Shown here: positions 24,295-31,902 of the stretch, piece by piece
Position numbering within the stretch: the stretch's first letter is position 1
Layout: each line of letters starts with the position of its first letter
Source of the DNA: Citrobacter amalonaticus Y19
Lineage (GTDB): Bacteria > Pseudomonadota > Gammaproteobacteria > Enterobacterales > Enterobacteriaceae
DNA: 64,000 nt
NCBI RefSeq assembly: GCF_000981805.1
Contig: NZ_CP011132.1
Location: 2,294,001 to 2,358,000, forward strand
Reading direction: 5' to 3'
Program-made: the position numbers and the translations under genes
The notes under the pieces: model-generated
What the model was told of the DNA's origin: nothing
The model's database searches: none
What the model saw: the letters and a program-made list of their open reading frames with translations, nothing else

Positions 24295-24435
24295 GGTGGT
24301 TAACCTTTCAATGAATGGGGCTTATTATACCATACATAGCTCAATTATTAATCAATCATCATCGCATGCTTGATACCATTTAGCTTTGTCACAGGCACTC
24401 AGTGAATGCCTGCGCCCCTCTAAAACGGAATATTG

Positions 24436-25005
24436 CTACGTCCGCGTAACCTTCCCTTTCCCGGTTTCTGCCAGCACATAACCAATTAACCCATTTGCAT
24501 CCTCAACAAGAGCTTTGATTTTTGAGATATGTGCAGCCTTAACGCCCTTCCACTCATTCAGGCCTGTGCCGAACAGACTGGCGATCCCTTTATCGCGCTT
24601 CATTTCCATGCACGCCTGATTCAGTTCTTCCATCACGCTAGACTTACGCGGATTAACCACGACGCCTTTCGTCCAGTATTCATAGAGAACATCGTCGCAT
24701 TCTTTCTGGTACTGGATAACCTTACCGCGGATTTCTGGCTTTACTTTGTTTGGGCTAATGGTATGGAGCCAGCCAGCGAGTTTACGCAGTGGAAGGCAAA
24801 TCATTTCTCGACGCTGGTCATCACCTGGAAGCTGCATTGTGATTTTCACAATGGAGGTCTTAAAGCGCTGTTTTAGCTTAGTGAACTGTGAGGCCCAATC
24901 CATGCCCATGCCGTCAATGATCGGCTTCATTGGGGTATACGGCTCACCATTGCGATTCACAACATAGAGTGCATTTCCGTGGAACGGGACGGTAATTGTA
25001 TTCAT
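24436..25005 (-). CDS. Antirepressor (P22 Ant N-terminal domain family)
   Basis: A 189-residue protein (ATG 25005, SD AAGG). The N-terminal ~115 residues have the P22_AR_N pattern: VPFHGNALYVVNRNGEPYTP, then the DGMGMDWASQFTKLKQRF and CLPLRKLAGWLHTISPNKV segments. The C-terminus (SSVMEELNQACMEMKRDKGI) is probably an oligomerisation or effector region. Ant of P22 inactivates CI-type repressors. It is not next to a visible cI, mnt or arc gene, and its position between lysis and structural genes is unusual. Confidence 0.8.
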   Translation of the reverse strand: MNTITVPFHGNALYVVNRNGEPYTPMKPIIDGMGMDWASQFTKLKQRFKTSIVKITMQLPGDDQRREMICLPLRKLAGWLHTISPNKVKPEIRGKVIQYQKECDDVLYEYWTKGVVVNPRKSSVMEELNQACMEMKRDKGIASLFGTGLNEWKGVKAAHISKIKALVEDANGLIGYVLAETGKGKVTRT

Positions 25006-25157
25006 AGCGTTTTGCCTTACTTTGAGATGAACCTTTGCCGCACAGGAGATCAGCCCGTCGAGGCTCGCCAGCACTAACTGACTCCTCAAAGGCTCATTCC
25101 AAAGGGTTGGGTTCGACGTGGTTGAATGCGCTGCGGTGCGCGGTGAAATTCAGACGT

Positions 25158-25184
25158 AAAAAAACCCCGCACGATCGCGAGGTT
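25158..25184 (-). terminator. Rho-independent terminator after the lysis cassette
   Basis: On the minus strand CCTCGC/GCGGGG (one G-T pair) with a GATCGT loop is followed by TTTTTTT at 25158-25164. It would end lysis-cassette transcripts when Q is absent. Confidence 0.7.
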
Positions 25185-25267
25185 TGATGCTGCTCTTTTC
25201 CAGAGCGAGATATTAAGAGCGGATGCTAGTGTGACAGCATGGCCTATTTATATTGCTCATTGGCTCA

Positions 25268-25483
25268 TTAGTCAACATTTAAGCAGTTAGCCTTCCACGA
25301 TTTGTTGTGCGCCAGCACATCACGCTTCGTTTGCTTGTCCATCACAGAAATATCGTGGTCGGTAAGATAAATTGGCTTAACCCAGTCACACGCCGTATCA
25401 ACGACCACCGGGACGCTTCCACGATTCCCACAGCTCGCGATCGACATCGTCATCAGGAAGATGATTAACAGTCTGCTGTACAT
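25268..25483 (-). CDS. Rz1-like outer-membrane spanin (overlapping Rz)
   Basis: A 71-residue lipoprotein read in a different frame from the Rz end. The signal peptide MYSRLLIIFLMTMSIASC has lipobox SIASC, with Cys18 lipidated. The mature part keeps DTACDWVKPIYLTDHDISVM, the o-spanin pattern with a conserved CDW-Y-H. Start ATG 25483 with SD AGGAG. It pairs with Rz to fuse inner and outer membranes at the last step of lysis. Confidence 0.8.
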   Translation of the reverse strand: MYSRLLIIFLMTMSIASCGNRGSVPVVVDTACDWVKPIYLTDHDISVMDKQTKRDVLAHNKSWKANCLNVD

Positions 25484-25673
25484 CCCTGGCTCCTTTTGTT
25501 GTCTCCACCCGGCGTTCTGCAACGGCTTTAGTAGCTGCTGCGCGTTCTTCAGTGCGTTGCTGGTCCGCTTTTGTCTCAGCGATGTTAGTACCGCGTGATT
25601 TACCCAGACCAAAAGCACCTGCAATTGCAGCCAACACAGCAACCGCCAGGCCGATAATCATTTCAAGTCCCAT
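25398..25673 (-). CDS. Rz-like inner-membrane spanin
   Basis: A 91-residue protein, MGLEMIIGLAVAVLAAIAGA with a single N-terminal transmembrane segment (residues 4-22) and a periplasmic helical part, TKADQQRTEERAAATKAVAE. The Rz1 start is within its C-terminal half, as in lambda. It lies right after the endolysin. Rz1/Rz complexes span the periplasm. Confidence 0.75.
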   Translation of the reverse strand: MGLEMIIGLAVAVLAAIAGAFGLGKSRGTNIAETKADQQRTEERAAATKAVAERRVETTKGARDVQQTVNHLPDDDVDRELWESWKRPGGR

Positions 25674-25679
25674 ATGACC

Positions 25680-26294
25680 TCACACCAGTGCAACTTTAGC
25701 TTTGGCATAACGTTCACGACGGTCTTGAATGCCGTTCTGCCCGCCGTTGATAATTTGCGTGACGCGTTCCACATCCCCCGAATGCAGGAGACAACCGCAT
25801 AAAGTGAAATACCACGCCGCCGAACGGGCCGAATGTCGCTCTTGAGTCAAAAGTTCTGGCGTACTGACAAGGTCAAGCTTCAGCGCCGAACCACATTTGG
25901 TGTAGTTCTCACGTCCAGTGATTTGCAGCAGGCCGCGACCGCGATATTTCCAGCCATCACCCGGGTTGTTATTACCCATGCGGTCACCGTAAACCAGATT
26001 GGCGATTTGCGGCTGGTGAGCGACCTGCTTACCATCAACGCGCCCCAGCATTTCGCACTGATACGGCGTCAGGCGCTTACCAAATGTTTTCTTCAGCCCG
26101 TTTACCGAGTAGTTGAAGCTCTCTACCAGAGAGGTAAAACCAGCAGATTCATGCCCGACTTGTGCAATGAACATGGCCTGATCATTAATTGCTGTGATGC
26201 CAAACTCTTTCATTGCTGCATCGATGTGCGGAAACCAGCGCGCAGCTAATCCGGCGCTTATACCAGCCGCCTGCTGAAATTGTGATTGTTTCAT
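25680..26294 (-). CDS. Endolysin, GH19 chitinase-like lysozyme
   Basis: A 204-residue protein (ATG 26294, SD AGGA). It has GH19-type motifs: QVGHESAGFTSLVESFNYS with catalytic Glu, YGDRMGNNNPGDGWKYRGRG, and LLQITGRENYTKCGSAL with conserved Gln/Thr. No signal peptide is seen, so holins must release it. GH19 lysozymes cut the glycan strand of peptidoglycan. It lies downstream of the two holin-like genes. Confidence 0.9.
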   Translation of the reverse strand: MKQSQFQQAAGISAGLAARWFPHIDAAMKEFGITAINDQAMFIAQVGHESAGFTSLVESFNYSVNGLKKTFGKRLTPYQCEMLGRVDGKQVAHQPQIANLVYGDRMGNNNPGDGWKYRGRGLLQITGRENYTKCGSALKLDLVSTPELLTQERHSARSAAWYFTLCGCLLHSGDVERVTQIINGGQNGIQDRRERYAKAKVALV

Positions 26295-26421
26295 GTGATT
26301 AATCCTAAATTGAGGCAGGACAAAACTCAAATCAAAGGATGTGATGTAATACCCGCGAAACAGAGTTTGACTAAAGTCGACACTCCACCTCATTAAAACA
26401 ACACAAAGCCTCGAATTTTCA

Positions 26422-26454
26422 GGGAAGCGGAGATGTCGCGCTTCCCTTTTTTTA
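26422..26454 (+). terminator. Plus-strand terminator with no plus-strand gene upstream
   Basis: GGGAAGCG/CGCTTCCC (8-bp stem, 9-nt loop) followed by seven Ts at 26447-26453, on the plus strand. The surrounding genes are all leftward. A weak promoter-like pair (TTGACT near 26370, then a poor -10) lies upstream, so this may end a short antisense RNA. Confidence 0.55.
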
Positions 26455-26733
26455 TTTCTGAAGAATGTTAATTAAGCGTGCTAGGTTACCCCGTGCGCGA
26501 AGCACGATGGCACAGATTATCAGATTGACGATGACCACCATCCAGTGTGATTCCTGATAGAGACCAAACAGATACCTGAACGGGATGCTGGCGTATACCA
26601 GCACAACGAAGTAGGCCAGCATGGACACCATCGGACGATGTCTTGCCCCGTCACGTTGGTAGAACATCAGAACAAGAACGATGACCGCGCAGATTAACGC
26701 ATTGATCATCGCTGAAGGATCATTTGTTACCAT
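26452..26733 (-). CDS. Holin-like protein (three transmembrane segments)
   Basis: A 93-residue protein (ATG 26733, SD GGAGGG). Hydrophobic segments at about residues 9-23 (INALICAVIVLVLMF), 33-51 and 64-81 (WMVVIVNLIICAIVLRARG) fit a small type I holin family. It overlaps the upstream holin-like gene by 14 bp. Two membrane genes before the endolysin often form a holin and antiholin pair. Which one is the holin cannot be said. Confidence 0.65.
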   Translation of the reverse strand: MVTNDPSAMINALICAVIVLVLMFYQRDGARHRPMVSMLAYFVVLVYASIPFRYLFGLYQESHWMVVIVNLIICAIVLRARGNLARLINILQK

Positions 26734-27115
26734 TGCCGGTCCCTCCTCCGCGTAAACGAGAGAGAATGCCAAACAGGCTACCCAAATCCTGACTGTTGAC
26801 GAATGTCAGCAACTTAATAGCAATTGCTGCAACGATTACCGCGCCCAGTGCATCAAGCGGCCTGTCGTTGTAACCAGTCCATTTTGAGAAGTACGAGCCC
26901 AACAGAGGTGCGCCGATAACGCCAAAGATGAAAGAAGTGATGAAGTAACCCACCAGCTTAAAGCGGCTGATGTTCACCGCCGTCGCAACGTAGAATACTG
27001 CACCAGCAAAGGCACCAAACACTACGCCGTAATCAATGCCGGTTGCCAGGCCGAACATGCTGGCCCCCATCAGCCCACCAGCCGCTACCGTAGTGCCAGA
27101 AACAGGATCGGACAT
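26720..27115 (-). CDS. Holin-like membrane protein (first lysis gene)
   Basis: A 131-residue protein, SD AGGGGG. It begins MSDPVSGTTVAAGGLMGASM and has several hydrophobic segments (GVVFGAFAGAVFYVATAVNI; FKLVGYFITSFIFGVIGAPL; LGAVIVAAIAIKLLTFV). A basic C-terminus (GILSRLRGGGTGNGNK) faces the cytoplasm, as in many holins. It resembles a phage holin family that precedes GH19 endolysins. Membrane permeabilisation at a set time is its likely task. Confidence 0.6.
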   Translation of the reverse strand: MSDPVSGTTVAAGGLMGASMFGLATGIDYGVVFGAFAGAVFYVATAVNISRFKLVGYFITSFIFGVIGAPLLGSYFSKWTGYNDRPLDALGAVIVAAIAIKLLTFVNSQDLGSLFGILSRLRGGGTGNGNK

Positions 27116-27166
27116 TTAGCCCCCTCTTATTGCTGTGAGTCCTCTCAGAAATGAGGGGAAAGAGAA

Positions 27167-27228
27167 TCAGGCTTCACGGGCTGGATTTAACAACGAAGCA
27201 CAAAGTTATTGATTCCCGTCAAGCCTGA
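27167..27228. repeat. 14-bp inverted repeat upstream of the lysis genes
   Basis: TCAGGCTTCACGGG (27167-27180) and CCCGTCAAGCCTGA (27215-27228) are inverted copies with one mismatch, separated by 34 bp. They lie 50 bp upstream of the first holin-like gene, in a region with no gene. Function could be a regulator site or long stem in the late transcript. Confidence 0.5.
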
Positions 27229-27315
27229 AATGAAAAAGGCCACGCAAATGCGCAGCCCTTAAATCCAGATAGTAACTAATGGTTTATTTTCTCTGAAAGA
27301 GAGATTAACATCTCG

Positions 27316-27408
27316 TTGTAGGTTGTGAGTAAAGAACCTACGGATCTTTATTCATTTAAGTAGATACTTTATTTATTGCCCGCGCCCATGATGCGGGCTT
27401 TTTTTTTG
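27316..27408 (+). ncRNA. Candidate plus-strand small RNA 3' end with rho-independent terminator
   Basis: The plus strand carries a perfect 7-bp stem (GTAGGTT/AACCTAC, 27316-27339) and then a strong terminator (GCCCGC/GCGGGC at about 27379-27399, nine Ts to 27408). No plus-strand gene lies upstream. I found no good promoter and could not place a 5' end. The stretch 27411-27545 downstream has GC-rich hairpins (CCGGG-CCCGG and CCCC-GGGG) and no ORF I trust. Confidence 0.4.
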
Positions 27409-27590
27409 CCTGAAAAGTGTTGCGGCGCCGGGTGCCTCCCGGTGAGCCTTTGGACAGCCTCCGTGGCTCGCTAGGTGACTTATAATTAAATCGCTGTTTA
27501 CGCCCCTCCGCACAGGGGGATTCACCACGAAGACAACATACCTTCTCAAGGCTACCTGAGTCAAAAATATTGACATAGCTTTGTACATTT

Positions 27591-27626
27591 TCCCCATGCC
27601 AGTATCTACTGGGTGTACTATGGGGA
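27591..27626. promoter_or_regulatory. Nested palindromic operator-like site upstream of the KTSC gene
   Basis: Outer arms TCCCCAT (27591-27597) and ATGGGGA (27620-27626) enclose a perfect 14-bp palindrome CCAGTATCTACTGG (27599-27612). It lies 30-65 bp before the KTSC start. A TTGACA at 27570-27575 precedes it but has no clear -10 at the right spacing. It is probably a repressor or activator binding site. Confidence 0.5.
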
Positions 27627-27656
27627 TATTAGAGAATCTAGCGATAAGGAGGCAAT

Positions 27657-27869
27657 ATGCTTTTTCAGGATGTGACATCATCAAAAATAAAAACCATTGG
27701 TTACTATCCGTCAGAGAAAATACTGGAGATAGTGTTTATTGCTTCCGGAACCTACCAGTACGTTGGCGTTTCAGCAAAAACTCACAAAGCTTTTCTGGAA
27801 GCTAAATCCAAAGGGCGTTTTTTTGATGGTGTGATCAAAGATAAATATCTTTGCCGAAAAATTGGGTGA
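27657..27869 (+). CDS. KTSC-domain protein
   Basis: A 70-residue protein with the KTSC pattern: VTSSKIKTIGYYPSEKILEI, then GTYQYVGVSAKTHKAFLEAK and SKGRFFDGVIKDKY. SD AAGGAGG is strong. It lies on the plus strand between the late promoter and the lysis genes, so late transcription crosses it antisense. The KTSC domain is the C-terminal part of some lysyl-tRNA synthetases; its role in phages is unknown. Palindromes upstream suggest separate control. Confidence 0.75.
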   Translation: MLFQDVTSSKIKTIGYYPSEKILEIVFIASGTYQYVGVSAKTHKAFLEAKSKGRFFDGVIKDKYLCRKIG

Positions 27870-27913
27870 GTCAGTATTAAGTACCGCTATAGATTACGAT
27901 ATACCACCTTCAG

Positions 27914-27943
27914 AAAAACAAAAATCCCGCCGGGTGGCAGGGC
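27914..27943 (-). terminator. Candidate tR' terminator of the late leader
   Basis: On the minus strand CCCTGCC/GGCGGG (one bulged base, ACCC loop) is followed by ATTTTTGTTTTT. It lies about 95-120 nt downstream of the candidate late promoter at 28043-28051, where lambda has tR' at the end of 6S RNA. Q would allow reading past it. Confidence 0.65.
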
Positions 27944-28042
27944 TGTAAATGATGTAGTGATGACCGGTGCTGATCTACGACTCAGGTTGAGTTCTCTGTC
28001 TTAACAACCACGGCGCAATTCCGCGCCTCAGCCTGTGGATTC

Positions 28043-28051
28043 ACTATAGCA
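28043..28051 (-). promoter_or_regulatory. Candidate late promoter pR' (extended -10)
   Basis: On the minus strand TGCTATAGT is an extended -10 (TG-n-TATAGT). No good -35 is present, as in several Q-controlled promoters. It lies between Q and the lysis genes and points toward lysis and structural genes. A short leader with a GGCGC/GCGCC hairpin (~28009-28024) and the 27914-27943 terminator follow, in the lambda arrangement. Confidence 0.5.
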
Positions 28052-28086
28052 GGAGAAAGTTTAGCACCGGAGCAGAACCGACAACC

Positions 28087-28278
28087 TCAGGAAGACTTGC
28101 TCCTGATGAATGTTATGGCCGCTCTGAGATTTTCACTAACACCACCCTGCTCTGAATGCCGTTTATGCTCCAGAACATCAACGATGTTACCGACTGTTAC
28201 CCGCCTGCCACTCTGAAGCAAAATAATAACTGCCTCACCAATGATGGTAGTAATAGTCTGGTCAGTTGTGGGTTTCAA
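28087..28278 (-). CDS. Small protein resembling YmgB/AriR-type regulators
   Basis: A 63-residue protein with a TTG start (AAGG 9 nt upstream). The sequence TIIGEAVIILLQSGRRVTVG, then NIVDVLEHKRHSEQGG, resembles the two-helix core of the YmgB/AriR biofilm regulator family, but this comparison is from memory. It sits between Q and the candidate pR' and between two terminators. A rightward frame over the same DNA is less likely. Confidence 0.45.
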   Translation of the reverse strand: MKPTTDQTITTIIGEAVIILLQSGRRVTVGNIVDVLEHKRHSEQGGVSENLRAAITFIRSKSS

Positions 28279-28358
28279 TATCTACACCCTTTACATGGTT
28301 ATGGAGGGCCATGTTTACATCAACCCCACGCCAGAAGCAAATCATATCGGCATAAGGC

Positions 28359-28382
28359 AAAAACCCCGCCGAGTGGCAGGGT
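28359..28382 (-). terminator. Terminator after Q
   Basis: On the minus strand CCCTGCC/GGCGGGG with ACTC loop and TTTTTG after it, 90 bp past the Q stop. It resembles 27914-27943 in both stem and loop, suggesting duplication of a terminator module. Confidence 0.65.
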
Positions 28383-28472
28383 TCATAATCAGTTTCATTT
28401 GGATGTACGTATCCATGATTAGAAGCATACAGGACAACTTCGGACAAAATCAAGTCCTATGTCGTGAAAATA

Positions 28473-29276
28473 CTAAAATTTGTTCGCATCATCATTAAAA
28501 CTGGTCGCTTTCTGAAAAGCAGCATCAGCCTTGCGCTCTTCCTGGTAACAAATGTCCACCAGCGACTCAAGAAACGGCTTCCAGTTGCGCGTCCATGTCC
28601 TTACATGCAGATCAGGCAAGCGCCTGAGAATCGCTTTATGTACAGCCGTAGAGGGTACCGATGAAAAACCGTTTCCAGAGCAACGCTCACAGGTTTTGAA
28701 TACAGGCGCACCACGTTCTTTTGTAGCAATACGATCGAGCACTTCGCCTTTTCCACCACAACGGCAGCGGGCTTCCAGTTTCCCCTTACCGTTACAGGCG
28801 GTACAGAGACGCTTAACCTGTTCACATTCTATTTTTGGCGCAACAATTTCATCACCATCGATGTTGTAGAGTCCTGGATACTTAACCACGTACTCATACC
28901 CTTCAATAAGTCCGGTTCCGTTGCAGGCGTGACACGTCACGCTGGTGGCCGCAGAACGGGAATATTCCGCAAAGGCAAACTGCGCCAGTACCAGCATGCA
29001 CCAGCCAAATTCACCACCAGCGGCTTTGCGCACATTTTTCGGTGCAACGTCCATCGCGTGACGCGCCAGCGCCTGAACCGCCAGTTGCTCATCCGTCTTA
29101 CTGATCCCCGCCTTACCGAAGAAAGCAGCCAGTCCGAACCGTGCGCGGCTGCTGGTCGTGCCGATGGCCGCCATGACATCAGTGCCGGTTATCCGATCCG
29201 GGGAAGTTCCTTTCACACTGTCGCTGATGTGCATACCCTGAGGGCTGAAATGTTTTAGCGATGCTTCCAGTTTCAT
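28473..29276 (-). CDS. Q: Late antitermination protein Q (phage 82-type)
   Basis: A 267-residue protein with a zinc-binding centre of four CxxC groups like that of DnaJ: CHACNGTG, CTACNGKG, CRCGGKG and CERCSGNG between residues ~115 and ~195. This is the Antiterm family (phage 82 Q). Q binds at the late promoter and makes RNA polymerase pass terminators, so it switches on lysis and structural genes. It follows rusA (overlap at 29276) and is upstream of the pR'-like promoter. Confidence 0.88.
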   Translation of the reverse strand: MKLEASLKHFSPQGMHISDSVKGTSPDRITGTDVMAAIGTTSSRARFGLAAFFGKAGISKTDEQLAVQALARHAMDVAPKNVRKAAGGEFGWCMLVLAQFAFAEYSRSAATSVTCHACNGTGLIEGYEYVVKYPGLYNIDGDEIVAPKIECEQVKRLCTACNGKGKLEARCRCGGKGEVLDRIATKERGAPVFKTCERCSGNGFSSVPSTAVHKAILRRLPDLHVRTWTRNWKPFLESLVDICYQEERKADAAFQKATSFNDDANKF

Positions 29277-29641
29277 TATGCGGCCCTCTCGATCGAAGAA
29301 ATTAAAATCTGCCCGGTTTCGCCCCAGACCTTAGTGACGCGAAAGTCCCAGATATGCGCATCATCAGCGAATAAGGCATCCATCAGCGCTTTGATCATGT
29401 TGTCGGCGTCTGGTTTATGCTGGTGGGCCTGCCCTTTCATGGTGGCGCGTTTCTTCTGGCTCCAGCTTTTTGGCATTGGCAGAACGAATGTGATGTGGCT
29501 ACCCGCTTCCGGCATAACAACCTTGTTCAGCCTAACCTCATCGCAGAACGCCCGGTAACGCATAACTGCTGGTCGCGTTTTCCATTTGTCGGCGCGGGTT
29601 TGTCGTGGCTTACCCATTGGGGTAATATTAAAAATCTGCAT
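29276..29641 (-). CDS. rusA: Holliday junction resolvase RusA
   Basis: A 121-residue protein (ATG 29641, 14 bp inside the dnaB-like gene 3' end, so probably coupled). The RusA hallmark HKPDADNMIKALMDALFADD is at residues ~75-95 and holds the catalytic Asp residues. VLPMPKSWSQKKRATMKG is also typical. RusA cleaves four-way junctions during recombination and repair; in the DLP12 prophage of E. coli it lies close to Q as here. Confidence 0.9.
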   Translation of the reverse strand: MQIFNITPMGKPRQTRADKWKTRPAVMRYRAFCDEVRLNKVVMPEAGSHITFVLPMPKSWSQKKRATMKGQAHQHKPDADNMIKALMDALFADDAHIWDFRVTKVWGETGQILISSIERAA

Positions 29642-31010
29642 GGCCAGTCTGATTACCTTTTGAATAGCGTCGTGGTTGTGATTTAGGCATCGGTGCTGAT
29701 TTTCGTTTTGCTTCTTCCTGGTCGATCGGCAGGAAATGCCCGTTGTAGAAGCGCCGATATACCGTGCCAAGAACACCATTTCGCTGCTTGGTGATGTTGA
29801 TTTCCGCAATCCCCTTTGCCGGAGATTCCGGGTTATACACTTCGTCGCGATAGAGCATCATGATAATGTCAGCGTCAGCCTCGATTTCACCGGAGTTTTT
29901 CAGGTCTGAGTTCATGGGACGTTTGTTCTGACGGGATTCAACACCACGTGAAAGTTGACTCAAAGCCAACACAGGTGTCCGGTTTGTTTTGGCGAGTCGC
30001 TTTAGCCCCTTCGACAACTCACCTACAGCCAGGTCATAACGCGCTGCACTCTGGATTTTAATAAGTAACAGGTAATCAATAACCACCAGCGCAGTTTCAG
30101 GATGGGCTATCTGATGGCTGGTTGCCGTTTGCTGGATCTGCTCAAGCGTCAGATCTGTGGCATCTACCATCCACACACTTCGGCCCGTCAGGCGACCAAC
30201 ACCGGTTGAAAGTCGTGCCCAGTCTTCATCCTGGAATTTTGCTACCTCCTTGAGTCGGGATACCGACATACCACCAGCTGCTGACACCATGCGCTCACCA
30301 ATCTGGATATTTGCCATTTCCATGCTGAAAAACAGTACACCGTGTCCCTGCTCTGAAACCTTGTCGATAATATCCAGCGCCAGTTCTGTTTTTCCCATCG
30401 ATGGCCGTGCGGCAATGAAGACCAGATCGGTTTGCTCAATCCCTCCGGTTTTCGCGTCCAGCTCGTCAATCCCGGTAAGCAAGATTTTTGCTACATCCAA
30501 CCCCTGGTGTCTGGCATCTGCGCGTTCGACGACGGCCGTGAGTACCTCGTCGATATGTACGGGCTGAACGGTATCGGGAGTAAGAGAAATTGCGGCCATG
30601 GCATCCTGGGCGCTTTTCAGGGCCTCAACAGCGTTATCACCGTTGGACGCATTGCGGATCCCTGCCAGTGCCTTTTCAACCACCATCTCAGCATCGCGGA
30701 TAGCGGCATTACGCTCCAGTGTGGAAACGTAATAATCCAGAGCTGACTTCGCCCAGGTGATACGACTGGATTCAAGAATGGTTGCGCTGTGCTCTGGCAT
30801 GGTTTCGCAAAGCAGCAATGGATCTATCACTCCGATCCCACGAGCCTGTCGACAGATGCCGGAATAAATTTCACGATACTGCCGGACTGAGAATGCACTC
30901 GCCGGCAGGCGGGAAAGAATGCCCAGAACCTCAGGATCGGTATTGCGCAGAAAAATAGCGCCAATTACCGCACCTTCCAGATCATCGTTTCTCCATACCG
31001 GAGTCATCAT
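29628..31010 (-). CDS. Replicative DNA helicase (DnaB-like)
   Basis: A 460-residue protein (ATG 31010, GGAG 7 nt upstream; it overlaps the DnaC-like stop). The N-terminal domain (NDDLEGAVIGAIFLRNTDPE) matches the DnaB N-terminus. The RecA-like domain has Walker A (ARPSMGKTE, ~201-209) and VLFFSMEM. Later motifs are LVVIDYLLLIK, LALSQLSRGVESR and NSGEIEADADIIMMLYRDE. It unwinds phage DNA at the fork. It works with the adjacent DnaC-like loader and O-like initiator. Confidence 0.92.
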   Translation of the reverse strand: MMTPVWRNDDLEGAVIGAIFLRNTDPEVLGILSRLPASAFSVRQYREIYSGICRQARGIGVIDPLLLCETMPEHSATILESSRITWAKSALDYYVSTLERNAAIRDAEMVVEKALAGIRNASNGDNAVEALKSAQDAMAAISLTPDTVQPVHIDEVLTAVVERADARHQGLDVAKILLTGIDELDAKTGGIEQTDLVFIAARPSMGKTELALDIIDKVSEQGHGVLFFSMEMANIQIGERMVSAAGGMSVSRLKEVAKFQDEDWARLSTGVGRLTGRSVWMVDATDLTLEQIQQTATSHQIAHPETALVVIDYLLLIKIQSAARYDLAVGELSKGLKRLAKTNRTPVLALSQLSRGVESRQNKRPMNSDLKNSGEIEADADIIMMLYRDEVYNPESPAKGIAEINITKQRNGVLGTVYRRFYNGHFLPIDQEEAKRKSAPMPKSQPRRYSKGNQTGHADF

Positions 31011-31888
31011 GCTGCCACTCCACCAGCAATCGCACGATAGCTTTCCCAACCAAATGCCAGGCGGTTACGTCCACCATCGGTAACACGATCTACGATACGT
31101 TCGCCAATTGACTCTTTGAGTTGCTCAAAGGTCAGGTTACTTATCAGGATTGTAGGGAGTACGCTCTCATATCGGGCGTTGACAACCTCCTGCAGTATGG
31201 TCATTTCAGTCGGACTACCAAACTGAACGCCCACCTCATCGATAATCAGCAGATCCAGAGATGAGAAACGTTCAATTACTTCATCCTCGGTACTTTCTGC
31301 GCTGTGGCGCCATGTGTTTTTCACGGCTCGAGTCAGTCGCATAACGTCGGTGATTTCCACACTTGCAAGGTGATTGCGGATGATGCTTTTTGCCATGGAT
31401 ATGGCCAGATGATTTTTCCCGGTGCCGCAATTTCCCGTCATGACGAGCCCGGTTCCAGCCTTCAGGCGATCTGGCCAACTGGTGGTGTAACGCTGACATG
31501 CCGCGAGATTTTTGGCAGCATCCTGATTGACAGCCTGGTAGTTAGCGAATTCACATGCTTCAAAGCGTCGGGCGATCCCCGCATTGTCCATCAAATCTGC
31601 CACACGTAATTCACGCAAACCAGATTCGATGTCAGCAAGCTCCTCTTTCACGCAGTCCGGACACTGGGAATGTTTAACATTTTCGGCGCCACGAAACGCT
31701 TTTCCAGTTAGCGACATACGCTCATAGTCACCATGTTTTTCGCAGGAGACGACGTGAACTTCGCCTGACTCCCAGTTTCCCCACTGCCACGGTTTTTTAT
31801 GTTCTACAGAAAAAGCCAGTTCTTCACGAAGACCTTCACGTTTCGTCAGCAGCGAATCCCTTTCCTCGCGTTGTTTGATGTTCAGCAT
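31007..31888 (-). CDS. Helicase loader (DnaC-like ATPase)
   Basis: A 293-residue AAA+ protein. The N-terminal part has a Cys-rich motif (SCEKHGDYERM…HSQCPDC, likely zinc). Walker A is TGNCGTGKNH (~151-160), Walker B LLIIDEVG (~213-220), then TILISNL (sensor 1) and a C-terminal RIVDRVTDGG arginine finger region. It belongs to the DnaC/IstB family. It loads the adjacent DnaB-like helicase at the origin in the O-like gene. Confidence 0.88.
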   Translation of the reverse strand: MLNIKQREERDSLLTKREGLREELAFSVEHKKPWQWGNWESGEVHVVSCEKHGDYERMSLTGKAFRGAENVKHSQCPDCVKEELADIESGLRELRVADLMDNAGIARRFEACEFANYQAVNQDAAKNLAACQRYTTSWPDRLKAGTGLVMTGNCGTGKNHLAISMAKSIIRNHLASVEITDVMRLTRAVKNTWRHSAESTEDEVIERFSSLDLLIIDEVGVQFGSPTEMTILQEVVNARYESVLPTILISNLTFEQLKESIGERIVDRVTDGGRNRLAFGWESYRAIAGGVAA

Positions 31889-31902
31889 TGTGTTTCCCCT
31901 TG

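Noticed and set aside
27373..27684. Minus-strand ORF (103 codons) upstream of the holins
   Set aside because: It crosses a strong hairpin and terminator region, has no SD, and its codons look random.
28262..28453. Minus-strand ORF (63 codons)
   Set aside because: It reads through the terminator at 28359-28382 and resembles no protein.
28241..28498. Plus-strand ORF (85 codons) between Q and the YmgB-like gene
   Set aside because: It covers the Q terminator and lacks an SD; the leftward reading explains the region better.
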